Under the pieces are notes generated by a model. It saw only the letters and a list, made by a program, of their open reading frames with translations. It was not told the DNA's origin and ran no database searches. A stretch of 64,000 nucleotides of DNA from contig JBAJFG010000642.1 in assembly GCA_037903475.1 (NCBI GenBank), positions 124,001 through 188,000 of the forward strand, written 5' to 3'. Below are positions 36,850 to 49,639 of this stretch, one piece after another. Position 1 is the stretch's first letter; each line of letters starts with the position of its first letter. This DNA comes from Ancylostoma caninum. Taxonomy: Eukaryota > Nematoda > Chromadorea > Rhabditida > Ancylostomatidae. The translations under genes and the position numbers were made by a program.

Positions 36850-38600
36850 TATGTTCGAATATGCGAATGTTCTACTTATAAGACAGGAACTCACTGGAAA
36901 CAAGGAAGTAAGCGGTAATAAGATTCTAAAATTCAGGGGGCCTTAGCCTGAAAGTCCTTTGCTAAAAAGCGTCCCATACTGAAAAAAAACAGAATGTGAG
37001 AAGTATCTGACGTATCAGGAGTGAGGAACAGCGTGTCCTAATTTCATTTGTTTCAGAGGAGTAGTCAAGTAAAGGCTATCATATAAAAGCTGATTATCCA
37101 GAAAACAAGGTCAAGTCCTATTTCAACACCCATTTTGTGTTGTGTCTATGCAAGAGCTGTTCTATTTTTATCGTTTTTTGAAATATTTTTTTTTCATTTC
37201 CCGTAGGTGTTTATAATGTTTGCCGCACTCTTTTTCGGGATATCAAATAAGGGAACAAGTAGGTCGTTGAATGCGGAAATGATGTGAAGAGTCAATCGTC
37301 TTTGCACGTGGAACAAGAACAGTAGTGCAGCTAGGATTCCGTCACTGTTCTTGCCTCGTTGATGCGCTGCAGTGGGAAATGTAGACCATACAGACAAAAA
37401 ACCTCTTCACAACCGAAAACCTGCGATAGCAAGCCATATGTTGGAGGCTAGAAAGACACCAGCTAGAAAGGGGTTTCGGAAGAGATAGTTATCTTTCAGA
37501 AATCGAATGATAGGATATCGTCTGTCACTGACTAACAGGCTGAAAAATAAGCTTAGGTAAGCGAGATGGTCTTGTGCTCACCAAATATTCATGTTTAAAA
37601 AATAATAAGACCAAGGTGCGCAATATACGGAGGAGGGAAGTTCCTGACAAGGAGCTGACATCTCTCCATGCAGTTAAACTGATGACCTATCCACTCATTC
37701 ATAAAGATGATTCATGGTTATCAATTTATTTTCATTCAGTTATTCAATGCATTGTTCCTGGGCACAATGCTGAGAGTTGGGCGTCTTCAGAGTAATAAAG
37801 TAACGGACAAAGGAGAACGAATGAATTGTAGAGAAGATTCGGAAGCTTTAGTGAATGCTGGGCAATTAATTTGAGAGGTTTCAGAACTGTAATTTCTTCG
37901 ACTACGCAGGCTAACATTGAAGGTAAGATTATACATATCTGCTGCCAAAAAGGGAAAACGGAAAAGAAAAAGACAAAATAGCCAATTTTTGTTCCGTTTC
38001 TACCATTACAAGGTATTCAAAAAAACAAGTTCTGGACAGTTTCACTGCTAAACTGCTCTGATAAGTGGTCCTTGCATCATTGCGCCCCTCTGCTCCAAAT
38101 CCATCACCGTGTCTCTACAGCACACGCGCATTTCTGGCTCAGTATGACAGAATAGTAATACTGGAGCCCACGCGGAACAACGGAGTCTAACGGCAGCGTG
38201 GCTTTGTTGGCCGCAAAGCGAGTTGAATAACCTATAGGAAGCAAAAAGTGAATAACTTCAGAGAAAACCGCCTGGAAACAATGGCGTTTTTCCAGGGCGA
38301 ACGCTTTCAAGGACACTGTTTGCCATTTCACGTGGGCCAATTCTATGCCAGGGCTGGGGCGGGTCTGAGCGGCGGGTGCAAGACGTGAAAACAATTATGC
38401 ATATGGTAGGCAGCAAGCGCTGAAATAATCCAGACGGGCAGTGGGCTTGAGAAACCGAGTTCATGTACTGTGCACTTTGGGTGGATGTTCCCGACAGTGG
38501 AAGTCGTTGGTGAGAGGGGAAGGGGAATTTGAAAACCTGGCCTATAACGAACGAAATGAACGGTAACCGACCGAAAACAGGGGAAACCCCTTGGAACGCA
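36850..38600. other. No gene seen
   Basis: Mixed AT-rich sequence with short overlapping frames on the minus strand at 38.1-38.6 kb. No domain, RNA gene or structured repeat was recognised. Confidence 0.35.
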
Positions 38601-38607
38601 CTCACCT

Positions 38608-38707
38608 CCGAGATTACCCAGGGTAAGCGCGTCAATATTCTCAAATTTACCCGTCATTAAAACATGCGTAGACACGTTTTCCCTAGGTAATCTCCATGAC
38701 GCATGCT
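38608..38707. repeat. Palindromic GATTACCC-family MITE, copy 5
   Basis: GAGATTACCCAGGGTAAGCG faces GTTTTCCCTAGGTAATCTC, with internal GTCAATATT...AAATTTACCCGTC and a GACGCATGC edge. Confidence 0.7.
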
Positions 38708-39335
38708 CGGCCATAATCCGATTATCCTGAAAGTCCACTCGTTTTTTGGCATACATCAAGAAGCTTACCGCCAGCTCATGGAGTAGAGCCTGAGGTAAAC
38801 TGCATCTGTCTACAGGCATAAAATTCGTATTCTGCAGTGCGTGTAGCCACGGATTATGCGTGAATAGGCAGTAGCGCAGGGGTATAGGTAACGGTGAAGC
38901 ATCACGAATGCCATTCCTAGTCTCACGGTTATCGTTTCATGAATCCTAGCCCTAGCAATTTTTCTAGAAACAGGTCTTCAAATGACGCATACTTTTGGAT
39001 GTGCGAGCAAAAGCCATGATAAAAATTGAACCTTTTCGAAGAGTCAAAAATGCCAAAAAATCTCATTCCGATCAATAAGAGAGCGGGAAATGATAGAAAA
39101 CAGAAGGCCGGTCGGTAGCTTGACCTTAGTCAGAAATGGTTATTGAAGGCGCAGCAGGACGAATGACTAAGGATGATTCAAAGGGTGGCGGATGGTGTTA
39201 TCGTGCTGCACCTTTTGTGAGGCCACTTCATAAGCGGGAACAGCAGTCTGCGGTAAATTTGGGGTGACTTTGTGCTTGGGTCGCTGCTATATGTTCTCAA
39301 TTTGCTACTCATTCAATTTATTGAATGGTATATAT

Positions 39336-39597
39336 CAGTGGCGGACGCAGGGTGGGGGGGGCGCCCCCCCCGAGAATGGGTCGGCAAATTTTTGAAATTA
39401 CTTTACAATACATATAAAAATCTTGTATCAGTTTATTTTTACTTGTTTTATTATTTTTAATATAATTTTTATTAATTATTTATTATTATAATGAAGGATT
39501 TTATCAATTTTATTTTCCGTCTGGGTCCCCAGAACAGCGGAGACCCCACTTTTTTCCCACTCCCCCTCCTCCCGCCCACTTTCTGCATCCGCCACTG
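39336..39597. mobile_element. hAT-type MITE with 8-bp target duplication
   Basis: 262 bp from CAGTGGCGGACGCAGGG to CATCCGCCACTG, flanked on both sides by GTATATAT (39328-39335 and 39598-39605). The terminal repeats and 8-bp duplication fit the hAT superfamily. The interior is G- then AT- then C-rich and non-coding. It shares the GAGAATGGGTCG block with the element at 6410. Confidence 0.85.
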
Positions 39598-39914
39598 GTA
39601 TATATCTAGCTAAATAGTGTGTACAATTATAGAAATATGAACACAGCGCTACAACTCACCGAGGGAATAAGAGTTTTTTTTTCTTTTTTTTTGAATAGTA
39701 CTGCTGAAAAAGACGAGGGTTAAGGAATAACTTTTACATGATAGGTAGGATGTAATATAGCAAGCAAGCTCCACAAGATGCTCTTCTGATCCTCATACTA
39801 TGCTCTTGAAATATAGAGCTCGCCCGGGATGGCTAATCCGTTAGCTTACCCAATGGTGTCCTAGATTTGAACATCTCAAGGTGACCCTGTTGCTGCACTT
39901 GGATCTGATCTGTA

Positions 39915-40061
39915 CAGGGAACTCCAAATGTACGCAGACAAGGCTAGGGATCGCGGCGCGGCTCTCTTGGGCAGAGACGCAGGCGCTCAGCATGCAAAGA
40001 GCCCATGTCTCTACCCAAGAGAGCGTTCCGACCCTTGTCTGCGTACATTTGGAGTTCCCTG
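39915..40061. mobile_element. Foldback MITE, near-perfect 147-bp hairpin
   Basis: Flanked by TA (39913-39914 and 40062-40063). The left arm begins CAGGGAACTCCAAATGTACG and the right arm ends with its complement; about 29 terminal bases pair perfectly. After a short mismatch region the inner CTCTCTTGGG and AGAGAC segments pair again. No coding capacity. Confidence 0.8.
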
Positions 40062-41169
40062 TAGTTGTCAACAGATAGTCAAAAAAAAAACGAAGCTTTA
40101 CTTTTTTTCTGAACCGCTGGAGCATTGTTCAGCAGCTAGGCCTCAAATTTAGCTTTTTTCCTTTTTTTTTTGAATGATCATTTTTATCTGTTGGCTTGTG
40201 CTTGTTATATATGGCTATTGTGCTTGACTAAACGAGCACCACGAGTGAATATAATAGATAAATAAATATTACTTTTCAACTTCTTAAAAAACCTCATTAT
40301 GACGCCTACTCCTTTATCGAATGAACCCGTAGATGACTAACAGTAAAGAAACGAATTATGGATAGGTTTGCTTTTGCTCTGTTGTTTTTTTTGCACTATG
40401 GCTCATGGATTTCGAGGAGAGGGAAGGATTACCTACCTATCTTGTAGAAACATGGCTTATTCAACCCCAAAGCCACCTGAGCGTACCTGAGACAAACTAA
40501 AGAAACCCTGATTGTGAAGAATGCAAAAGCTGCGTAACCAGTGCTTTTTTTTTTCGAGAGTAGTAGCAATAACTCACTGAGATTACGCCTTTGTTCATCT
40601 GCATTCTCGTACATTGTCCTAGTTCTCTCCACACCTATTTTTATAAATATTTTTATTATGATTCCATTAACCGGAAGCATTATGGAACTAATGTTCACGG
40701 AATCCTATGAGAATACTAGGACTTGTTGCTTAATGTACTAGATGACTAGTGTTATGTTAGTGTGTAATCTGCGTGCACTTTTTGCTGATGTTGTAGATGT
40801 GTTCGAACAGCAGCGCAGATAGTTCTTGAGCAAGACAACATCTATTCCAGTTTATATGGATCCATTCCTCCAGATGCGAAAGAAATTTGGGAAAGGGGCT
40901 TTGCTGCAAAAGGGCTTTGCCGCAGGGATGTGTGTGGATCCTGGGAAACAGACAATTTCCAGTACAACTACAAGTTAAAAGTTGACGTCATTCGAAGAAA
41001 AGAAGGTGGCAGAAATATTACCCGAGAAAAATACCACTCCATTCACAAAAAAAGGGAAGTGGGAAACTTTTAAGGATTAAAACTCCTCATGACTACGTAC
41101 ATATGTATCTGTCTAGTGAAGCGGAAAATGCCTTTAGAAAAAAAATTCCATGGAAACTCAAGTGAAAAT

Positions 41170-41236
41170 AAAGAGAGGAAGGGAGAAAGAGAGAGAGGGA
41201 GAGAAAGAGAGGGAGGGAGGGAGATAGAGGGAGCAT
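41170..41236 (+). repeat. GA-rich low-complexity tract
   Basis: Purine-only run of GAGA and GGGA units, about 65 bases. Confidence 0.7.
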
Positions 41237-41295
41237 GAGCAAAGAAGGTGAAGAATTGAGACTATGTTGATCGCTGAATGAAGCAGACCATCTTG

Positions 41296-41572
41296 TAGTG
41301 GCGGACGCAGGGGACGCGGAGGGGTCGGCGGGGGGGGGGGGGACGCCACCCGAGGGCATTTTACTTTATAAAACAAATCAAGTGCTTGGATTAGTGTATC
41401 TCTCATTTTTTAAATTTTATTTTTATCCGTAAGTGATTATATTAATTACTTTGTATTACAGTCAATATCAATATTTTTATTATTTTTATTTTCCATCCTA
41501 GTGCCTTAAGTGGCGGCGACCTCACTTCTTTCCATGACCCCCCCCCCCGCCCTCCTTCTCCGTCTGCCACTG
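41296..41572. mobile_element. Second hAT-type MITE with 8-bp target duplication
   Basis: 277 bp with TAGTGGCGGACGCAGGGG at one end and CGTCTGCCACTG at the other. Flanked by CCATCTTG at 41288-41295 and 41573-41580. Same family as 39336 with a divergent interior; contains a 13-base G run and a C run near its ends. Confidence 0.85.
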
Positions 41573-42199
41573 CCATCTTGCTCGAGGGATTGTCATCCAG
41601 CCTGGGTTAGGATTCATGTACACACAATCAGGTGAAGCTAAGCAACTCTGACATTCTGCGCACCCCAACGTAACATACTTCCTTGGATACCGACTAGTGC
41701 TAGCCACCATGGTTGATTAGATCAGAGTTCCATGAATCCTAGTCCTGGATTCCAGACGAAATCATTGCTGAGACAAGTGAAAATATTATTATTTAAAATA
41801 ATTCTGAAATCTACATCCATTATTTCGAGGTATCATTTCTACGTATCATTACTACTTGGACGTAAAAACATTTGCTAAAAATATTATAAAAACGACTAAT
41901 AGATTATAACAACAAATGAGACTTGTAGTCATTAACGAAGTGAGCGGGGGAAATTTTTCCCAAAGAATTATTTATTCGCAGCTAACAGTAACTTGAGTTG
42001 TTACCGTTCGAACTCTTTTTCTTCATTTGCTGTTTTAGCATTGCTTATTTATTCAAATTGTTATTAATTTTTGATTAACACTTGAGACAAGAAGTCAAGA
42101 AATTGAACTAAAATTCGATAAATTTAAATATGTATAAACATATCATCAAAATATCAATGTTCTTTTATGGGAGAGGAGTTCTATTCAGGACATTTATAA

Positions 42200-42620
42200 G
42201 TGTACAGATCCTGTAGACCTGCGCGTAACTAAACTCTCCGCACGACCGATTTGAATCCTGGTGATAAAACCGGGGTGGAAGAAAGACACTTGGCGCCGTG
42301 CCAGGTCCGTAAGCGAACCCGGCGACAATTGCGGGGGTAACGCGAACACCCCGGCCACGCACCATTTAACGCCACGCAAGGGACGAAGATTTATTTGATC
42401 AAGGCAATGAGCACGCATGAAACACCGCCAGCCTGACAGAGCGTTCGCACCCCGACTCCCCGGGGGATCGTTCGGGTGCTGTGACGGAGGAGTCCATAGC
42501 TGCACAGCGGCTGCAGCAGCAGCGAAGTGGCGAGGCGGGTCGGCGAGTCATCGCCTGCTGACAGCCTCGTTGTTTCTGATTCAGCTGGCGCATTTATCAT
42601 TTCGATTCTGCACTGTGGAA
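42200..42620. other. GC-rich island
   Basis: GC- and CpG-rich stretch, open in several frames (for example 42417-42854 plus), with GCAGCAGC units. No domain was recognised; possibly a promoter or 5' exon of an unmodelled gene. Confidence 0.3.
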
Positions 42621-42859
42621 TGTCAACAGAGGCGATGGGGACGTTCAGAGGTCAGGAATCCAGAAAGATGGAAAATTGGAATGCGAAATATTCCTTTGTT
42701 GGAATGTTCCTTGGGCGAATGTCCTGGAACAGAGACGGCAGTTCGTGGATCACTTCAGGGATATCCACACGATATCACTCAGTACTTTAAGATCTACATA
42801 ACTATAATGTATTTCAAAAATTATGCTCGTGTCGAGTATAGGGGCACATTCTGATGGTT

Positions 42860-45700
42860 TTTACTCTGAGGTTAATCATACCCTTTATCATATTAGGCCA
42901 ACGTGGGGGCATTTATCCCTTTGGGCTTAAAATCTGGAAAATCTCCTCTCATACAAAAATTTGTTAAAATTGACAAAGTTAAAAACGTGCTACGTGCTAA
43001 TGACTAGTTGCATCTTATCCCCTTCGTCCCCCGCTCCCATAAGGGCTCCGCATTCAACATAAGAAGCCAGTCATTAATGCCCGACTGCAATTCGCAGCCG
43101 AAATTAGCGACACATGGATATGCCAAATCCTGGTTGAGTTCTATGGGTTAGGACCCAGGAGGAAAATGGATTGCGATGCACTTCCTCCGTGTACAATAAT
43201 AATCCGTATTTTCAAAGTATCAACGAAATGAGGCTGAACGCAGGGGTACAGGTTTTGGTGGGGGGGGGGGGGTGGGGTGGCACCAGATCGGCCTCCCAAA
43301 TAGTTCCGTATCTTCAAATGACAAGGTTATAGCTGTAAAATAGCTCGTGGAAGTACAGCAGGATTAAACAAACAGGTGTGGATTATTGGTGGTCACAAGC
43401 GGTGGAGAGGGGGGGGGGGGAGGGGAGGAGGCGTGGGTGAAATGTCGGAGTCTCCGACAAAATAAGCCCATGTACTGCAAGGACTTCAAAAATGAAGCTC
43501 TGAAAAATTACTTTTAATTAGATCAAACTAAAATTTTTTTATATGATCAATGATAAATGTATTGGGGATGACGAAAACAAGCAATTGAAAAGGAAATAAA
43601 ATTTTTTTAGATCTACATTTTTCCATTTTTTTACGTATATGTCATACGTACATACACATGTACGCATGTTGGTGTCTTCGTCAGAAGCCGAGAAGTCGAA
43701 CTTTTCCGCTGACGAAGCGAGCATGCCGTAATCTCTACGAGCTGCGAGAACTGCCCTGAGCTTCGTTTGCAGCTTCCTTCGTTTTTGTTTCTCAGCTCTT
43801 CAGACAGGGAGAACAAACTAGTTTGCGCCTTTCCCGAGGGAGACTGACTCAATTGAAAATGAGCGATGCTGTCATTCTTGAATGATTTCCTTAGGTAGCG
43901 CATGAAGTCATAGCTGACAACCTTATATGTACCTACTGGAAACCAATGGGACGCTCTAGCAAATCATTGGGATTATATGTAGCAATTCAGAATGCATTGA
44001 CTGTTTTCACCTCCATCTAGTTCCCCTCTCCGCCCCTTCCTTTCTGCTATACTAGTTCATTCCACCACAGACAATAGTCCGAGAGCAAACAGAGAAGAAA
44101 GGAACTGTGTGGCTGCGACCCGAAGAAGTTGCCGTAATCCAGAAACGTCAGTGCAACAGTGTTAACGCGTGTCATTACGATCTGTGTCGTAATTACACTT
44201 CTGAAATGTAACACATGTAGCTCGGGGATGTCTAACTTGCCGTTTTGGGCGCAAATGCCAAGCTGTTGTCGCGTATGGGACGGTCTACTACGTTTAAGAG
44301 GTGACAAAGTGGTTTTGACGGAGGGAGAGCTGATGCACATGCCATATACGTATTCTTTGCACACTGTGGAAATAGGTAATCTTAGAAGCAATTTTCTAGT
44401 TGTTTTAAAACTCAAGAGATTCTTTTTTAAAGTATACAATGATCGAAAGCCTGTCACTCATTTTTTAAAGACCTCTCAGGACCTAAACTCAGAATCTTTT
44501 GAAGCTATAACACATCTCTTCTAGATCTCGTTTCAGAGAATCGCTGAAGTTTTGGCTCAGCTCCAGCGAATTGTTAAGAGTTATGCATAGCCAGGAAGCA
44601 GAAAATCAGGATTATGTGGCATTTTCGGTATTTTGTAAGACTTATCGGCATGACCTTATCAGTCAACATCTCGATTTAGGCCTCTTCTCGTTGAGTGACT
44701 CTCGCAGGCTCAAATATGTATTGGGGAAGAAGGGGGGGGGGGGAGGGATTTCGTGCTGAAATGCCGTCCCTTCCCGTGACAGGCAAGCCTTCAAATCCTT
44801 TTCATAAATTGATAAAAAAGTGACTTCACTTTGTCTAATGTCAATCATCTCGGTTGAGTTGCTGCTGAAGAGTCAAAAACTAAAAAAAACTGCTTCTGTT
44901 GGCTACAAAATTCTATGTCCATATTCATGAATATGTGGGGGCTGAAAAACGAGAAGTTTTCCAACCGCCTGTAGCCTTCCTGGTTACCCATTCGTGTAAA
45001 ATGGCTGCTCATAGAGAGCCGGATACTCGGAAAATTGTGGTGGCTCACGGAATAAATGCATAGTCATGGCCGAAGTTCCCGAAATAAAAGGGGGAATTTA
45101 AAGGGCAATGTTTAGATCAAAATATTCGGAATTACTTACGAGTCATTAGAAGAACCTGGATAGTAAGAGAGTCCTACGCTCAAGTGGGAAGCTTCCCGTC
45201 CTTCTGATGGTCGCGAAACTACGTAGCTTACTACTCTTGGGGAAGGTTAACACATTTCCTTGAACTTTCATGAACATGGTGAATATTTTTCTGATACACG
45301 TTGCAAGCCAGTGCACCATTATCACCGTTTGCCTTTTTCCTTCGTCTTTGATTTTGTGGAGCTCGAAAAAAAACACCGGATGTGGAATGAGATGAAGTGA
45401 ATTCTTGCACCTTGAATTTCATTACCCTCCTTCACAACCATGTTTTCCCTAAATAGAGAATAAGCCTTGAAAGCCCAGTTCCATCTAAACATAGCCGTTT
45501 AAAGTCTTGTATGATTCAAAGTAGGAGAATGGGAAATCGGTCTGGGTGATATAAGGGTGATATAAGGGCGGATGATTATGCACAGCTCCATGCATACCTC
45601 GGCCAAGCACATGTCATGTTGTGTCTGATCTCCGACTGCGAGAGTACTCTGAAGGCCGGTTTTCCTCCTGAGGTGAGATTCACGAACATTTCCGGCAAAA
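42860..45700. other. No gene seen; several long G runs
   Basis: Gene-poor. G runs of 10 or more bases occur near 43259, 43411 and 44732. Short frames have no recognised motif. Confidence 0.4.
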
Positions 45701-45722
45701 CGGGTCTTCCCGGCTGCCTTAA

Positions 45723-46144
45723 AGGCAGCACTCACGGAAATTTTCACTTCTGAAATGAGTCGCCTACCATGTAGTCGGCCGCTGGACAATCGCAACAGTA
45801 AGTTGAACACCTTGAATGGCCACCTACCTGCGAAGATACTGCCGTGGACACGTATGCCGCTCTGGACATTAGGGTTCCCTCGTGCCAACTAACGCCTTTG
45901 ACAGGGTGTGTGCATGTGGTTCAGCGGGGGCGTGTCTATGAAATTCGTACCATTTGCAGGGTTCCGTGCCGGGACCCATCACGGAACACTCGTCCGCGAT
46001 GTGGACACACATGAAATACCGCCATCTTTTTCTGTGTTTTTCGCGTGTTTCACGCTACTTCATCGTTGTCAATGAGTTCATCGTCCCTAAAAACCCCGAC
46101 ATACCGCGAAATCTTCAACACAGAAATTTCCGTGAGTGCTGCCT
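45723..46144. mobile_element. TTAA-flanked inverted-repeat element (piggyBac-like target site)
   Basis: The left end AGGCAGCACTCACGGAAATT follows TTAA at 45719-45722. The right end AATTTCCGTGAGTGCTGCCT is followed by TTAA at 46145-46148. 422 bp, non-autonomous. TTAA duplication is characteristic of piggyBac-type transposition, though the terminal bases are not the classical CCC. Confidence 0.7.
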
Positions 46145-46149
46145 TTAAA

Positions 46150-49100
46150 TGGACGACTTCTCCAGGAGACAGTGTCTTAGTTTAAGAATTGCTTTGTTTC
46201 GCTCGAAAAATCTGCTTCATTAAAGACGAGGAGAAACCCGAGAGCATTCCTGGGAACGTTCGTGAATCTCTCCATTGAAATCTTACAGATGCTCAACTTC
46301 CAGTTTGGATGGGAAAGCTAAAACGAAAGGGCAGAATATTGTTGCCTTCGCGTATTTGCCAAACAAAAAAACACTTGGTTGACTTGAGCTTGTGCTTATG
46401 GGGAGGCAAAAGAGGCGAAGACAGATATTAGGAATACTGCAGAAGAAAAAGATTAAGTGACGCTCGATTTTCTGGATGCTTCTATCTCTTAGCCTGTAAC
46501 CCTTAGGAAGAGTTCAGCAGTCACAGCAGATGGAAAAGCGTATCATAACCAGATGTAGAGTGAAGAATGACTGGTGTTCTTAGGCTCATCGCTTTATTAT
46601 CGAGAATTCTAGGAGTGTAACCATAGAAAATATGCTGGGTACCAGTTCCGCTAATGAAAAGCGGTCTTGGTGAAGAGCACTGCACCATACAAAAAGTTTC
46701 GAATACCGTTGATTTGCTGAGTAGAGAACATCCGCATGCACTGATGATATATTGTTTTATAATAATATTGAGCAAACACAGCGTTCCTGCATTCGCAGCT
46801 CTCTTCGTTCTGATGCATTTCTTTCTCCGAAAACCAGGACAAACCGTGGCGAAGCGGCACCTTCGAAAGAAAAGTAATGCCGGGTAATATAACAGATGAC
46901 CCTATCAAGGGCGACACATGATAAAATTTGGTCTCACATCTTTCGTAAACAATAGCTCAGAATTTCTTCCTTGCCTTTAGTGCATTCTATTGATCAAATT
47001 CCTGTGGTAGAAATCATAGATTTTCCGGAGAAAGTTGCAAGTTTCAGAATCTCATCAAATGAACCAGTTCTCCCGGCACACATGTGCAACATTCTTATGT
47101 GCGGTTTTTTTTGCTGTGAGTAGGTGAAGATGGAAGGAAATGTTAGGAAAAAAGCTTGAAGAGTTGAAAAGTAGTTGCACTTTGGTAAGTATATTCGGTA
47201 AACAGCTGCGCATCGAACATGTCTAGAACATCGCTAGCAAATCCCTGAGGCAAATCTCAGATCTCTTCCCGTGTTTCTCCAGGGGATTTTACATACATGT
47301 TTCAGTATTTCATAACTATTCCCTTATTTACCTTCGGCGTTACAGCTTACATATTTCTGCGACAGAATAATGGCCGATGACTCCCCACTGGATCGCCCAC
47401 CCCCACTTAGTTGTTTGATCTGCCAGTATAACTCCTGATAATGCGCAAATTCTTCCACAACGCAGACGTGAAGGCGTGGGACCGCTGGAGGCCCGTTAAC
47501 TTCCATCATTGGGGTCGATAGGTTCAAATGTTGTGTTATTGAAAACCAGACTTCGTTGCAATGTTAGATGTCCTTCATATTTTTAACATGTAATTCTTGG
47601 ATATCAATTATTCTCCTAATAGGGTTGCTCGGATTTTCAGGTTTTTTTGGTCATCCGGAAGTTTTTAAGTTTTGATTGCCCTATCCTTCTTATGACACTT
47701 TATTTGGGGATCTAGGGAAAAGATAGCGATAGAAGAGGAACTCCTTCCAAGGTGTTACTGTGTAGTAACATGTATCTTATTCGTCATATATCAAAATATG
47801 AGATGCTTGACGGAAATTCGAAAGCAAATACCTGATTTCGAAGGTGCTACAAGGAATTATGTGCAATTCGTTAAATTTCGGCAAATTAACAGAGCCAAAT
47901 TGAAAACAGGATGTAAAAAAGATAAAGCTATTATTTCGAAATCCTCGCAGAAGTTTCGTAGAAGCACAGCTTCATACGTATTTTTACCCTCCCGTAGCAT
48001 TGTGAAAGGTAATGTTGAATGGTGAATGATCGATGTTGACTAGTCATGAAAATCCTCATTTCTGAATTAATAAAAAAAACTTACGCCTTCTTGAGGACGT
48101 TCACGTGTAACATCAAAGAGGGACCATGCACATTTAGAAAACGTTCACGAGCACAGTAGTCTACATAAGAGTTCTCGTGCCAGAATCAGTTGAAACGCCA
48201 AATTCCAACAATCAGAGCGGCACATCTAGCATAAGTAAAATTGAGGGTTCAACCTGCGCCTCATCCTAGCAGGAGGAGGCAATTAGAGCAGACGACGAGC
48301 GGACAAAGCCTCGCAGGGAGGCATCACTGTCACTGTCAGGTCAATTGCGCAGGTGCTTGCTGACACATTAACGAATCAGTGCTCAGTGAGGGCGAGAGGA
48401 TTCGCTGACCATGGCAATCAGGGAAGACGGCAAAAAAACAGCTATGGGAAGCGGGAACGGGGCTGGAAAGCGGGTTTGGATTGATTCGTGACGGAGTGTG
48501 GCGATTCGAATTTGATTGCCCTGGAAGTTGAGGAAAGGCCATCGCTAATCGGACGCACCATCGCCGCTTCGCTTTCTCCCTCCACCTGCGTCAGGGACGC
48601 GACATGACCGCGGCCCTGAGAAGCTCTGAAATGCTAATTAAGGCTTGTTCAAAGCAAGACTACGGTATCCTTGAATGTCAGTCCATAGTGGAAATACAGA
48701 ACATCTTGTTTCACACAACGTTTAAAAAAGCTTCTTGCAGAAAGGCCGCAGCCGAAACTGATGTTAGATTAAGAAAAGAGAAGTGTATGAGCAACAACAT
48801 GAAGGACTGATGAACAAGGGAAAAAGAACAGGACTAGCTATTCCCAAGGATAGCACGGATGGTGATTTACTTTTTTTGCTCATTCCCAGGGATGCACGAA
48901 TTCCACGCGAGGTTGGGATTGCAGTATGTGTAGTAATTGGTAAGTGTTCATTTTTCTTAAAAATTGTTAAATGATTAAAAATTAATGATCAACAATTGAG
49001 CAAAAAAAAAGCTAATCAACAAATCGAAAATGAGGATGAGTGACTAGGGTAAATAGTAAAATATGGATAATGGTACAAAAAAAACCACAATAAACACAAT

Positions 49101-49300
49101 AAATTAGATTTGTCACAATAAGTAGAATAGAAAAAGCATAAAAAAACGGCAACGCTTTAACACGCTGTAAGGTTGGAGTGCGTAACTGGAACTTATTGAA
49201 AGAACAAATTTGGCTCTGTTCCACGTTTATTGCATCTTTAATATCCTCTCTTCCAGAGGGTATTTTTCTGTAAGATGTGAGCTTTTCCCCCTCAATTTTC
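46150..49300. other. No gene seen; GC-rich island at 48.25-48.62 kb
   Basis: AT-rich with scattered short frames. The island is unusually GC-rich for the area and has no recognised product. Confidence 0.35.
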
Positions 49301-49327
49301 CCAGCATGAGGGAAAACCCAGGACCGC

Positions 49328-49600
49328 ATGAACGACAATAATGTGGACCTCGGCGAGGTTGACGGACCTACTAAGTTGGCATCCGTAGCCCTGATCTACC
49401 CCTCTGATGGACTTGCGGTGTTGGCGGCCACTGCTCTTCCTCGCCTTGCGATCCACTCCCTCTTCCCCGACCTGATTGACCGCATTGGTTACCTAATTCT
49501 TGAGTACAATCCTCTTAGATCTGTCGTATTCTAGTGTTTATCGGTGTGCTTCTCTATCATTCGGTGCATAATTGTTATATCCAGTAACCGATAATAAATA
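49328..49600 (+). repeat. Possible 3' end of a non-LTR retrotransposon
   Basis: A GC-richer 68-codon frame ends at 49534. About 60 bases later comes AATAAA followed by a short TATTATTATTATTAT run, a 3' tail like that of some nematode LINEs. No reverse transcriptase motif remains, so the assignment is tentative; a short gene with its own poly(A) signal is the alternative. Confidence 0.3.
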
Positions 49601-49639
49601 TTATTATTATTATCTCAGGACAAAAAATACATTGTATTA

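Noticed and set aside
41590..41720. 5S rRNA-like sequence (GAAGCTAAGCAAC and later CTTGGATACC)
   Set aside because: Spacing between the two blocks is about 14 bases longer than in 5S rRNA and the ends do not match; chance resemblance is more likely.
44159..44524. 121-codon frame with signal-peptide-like start
   Set aside because: The apparent start is GTG with no ATG near it, and there is no splice or domain support.
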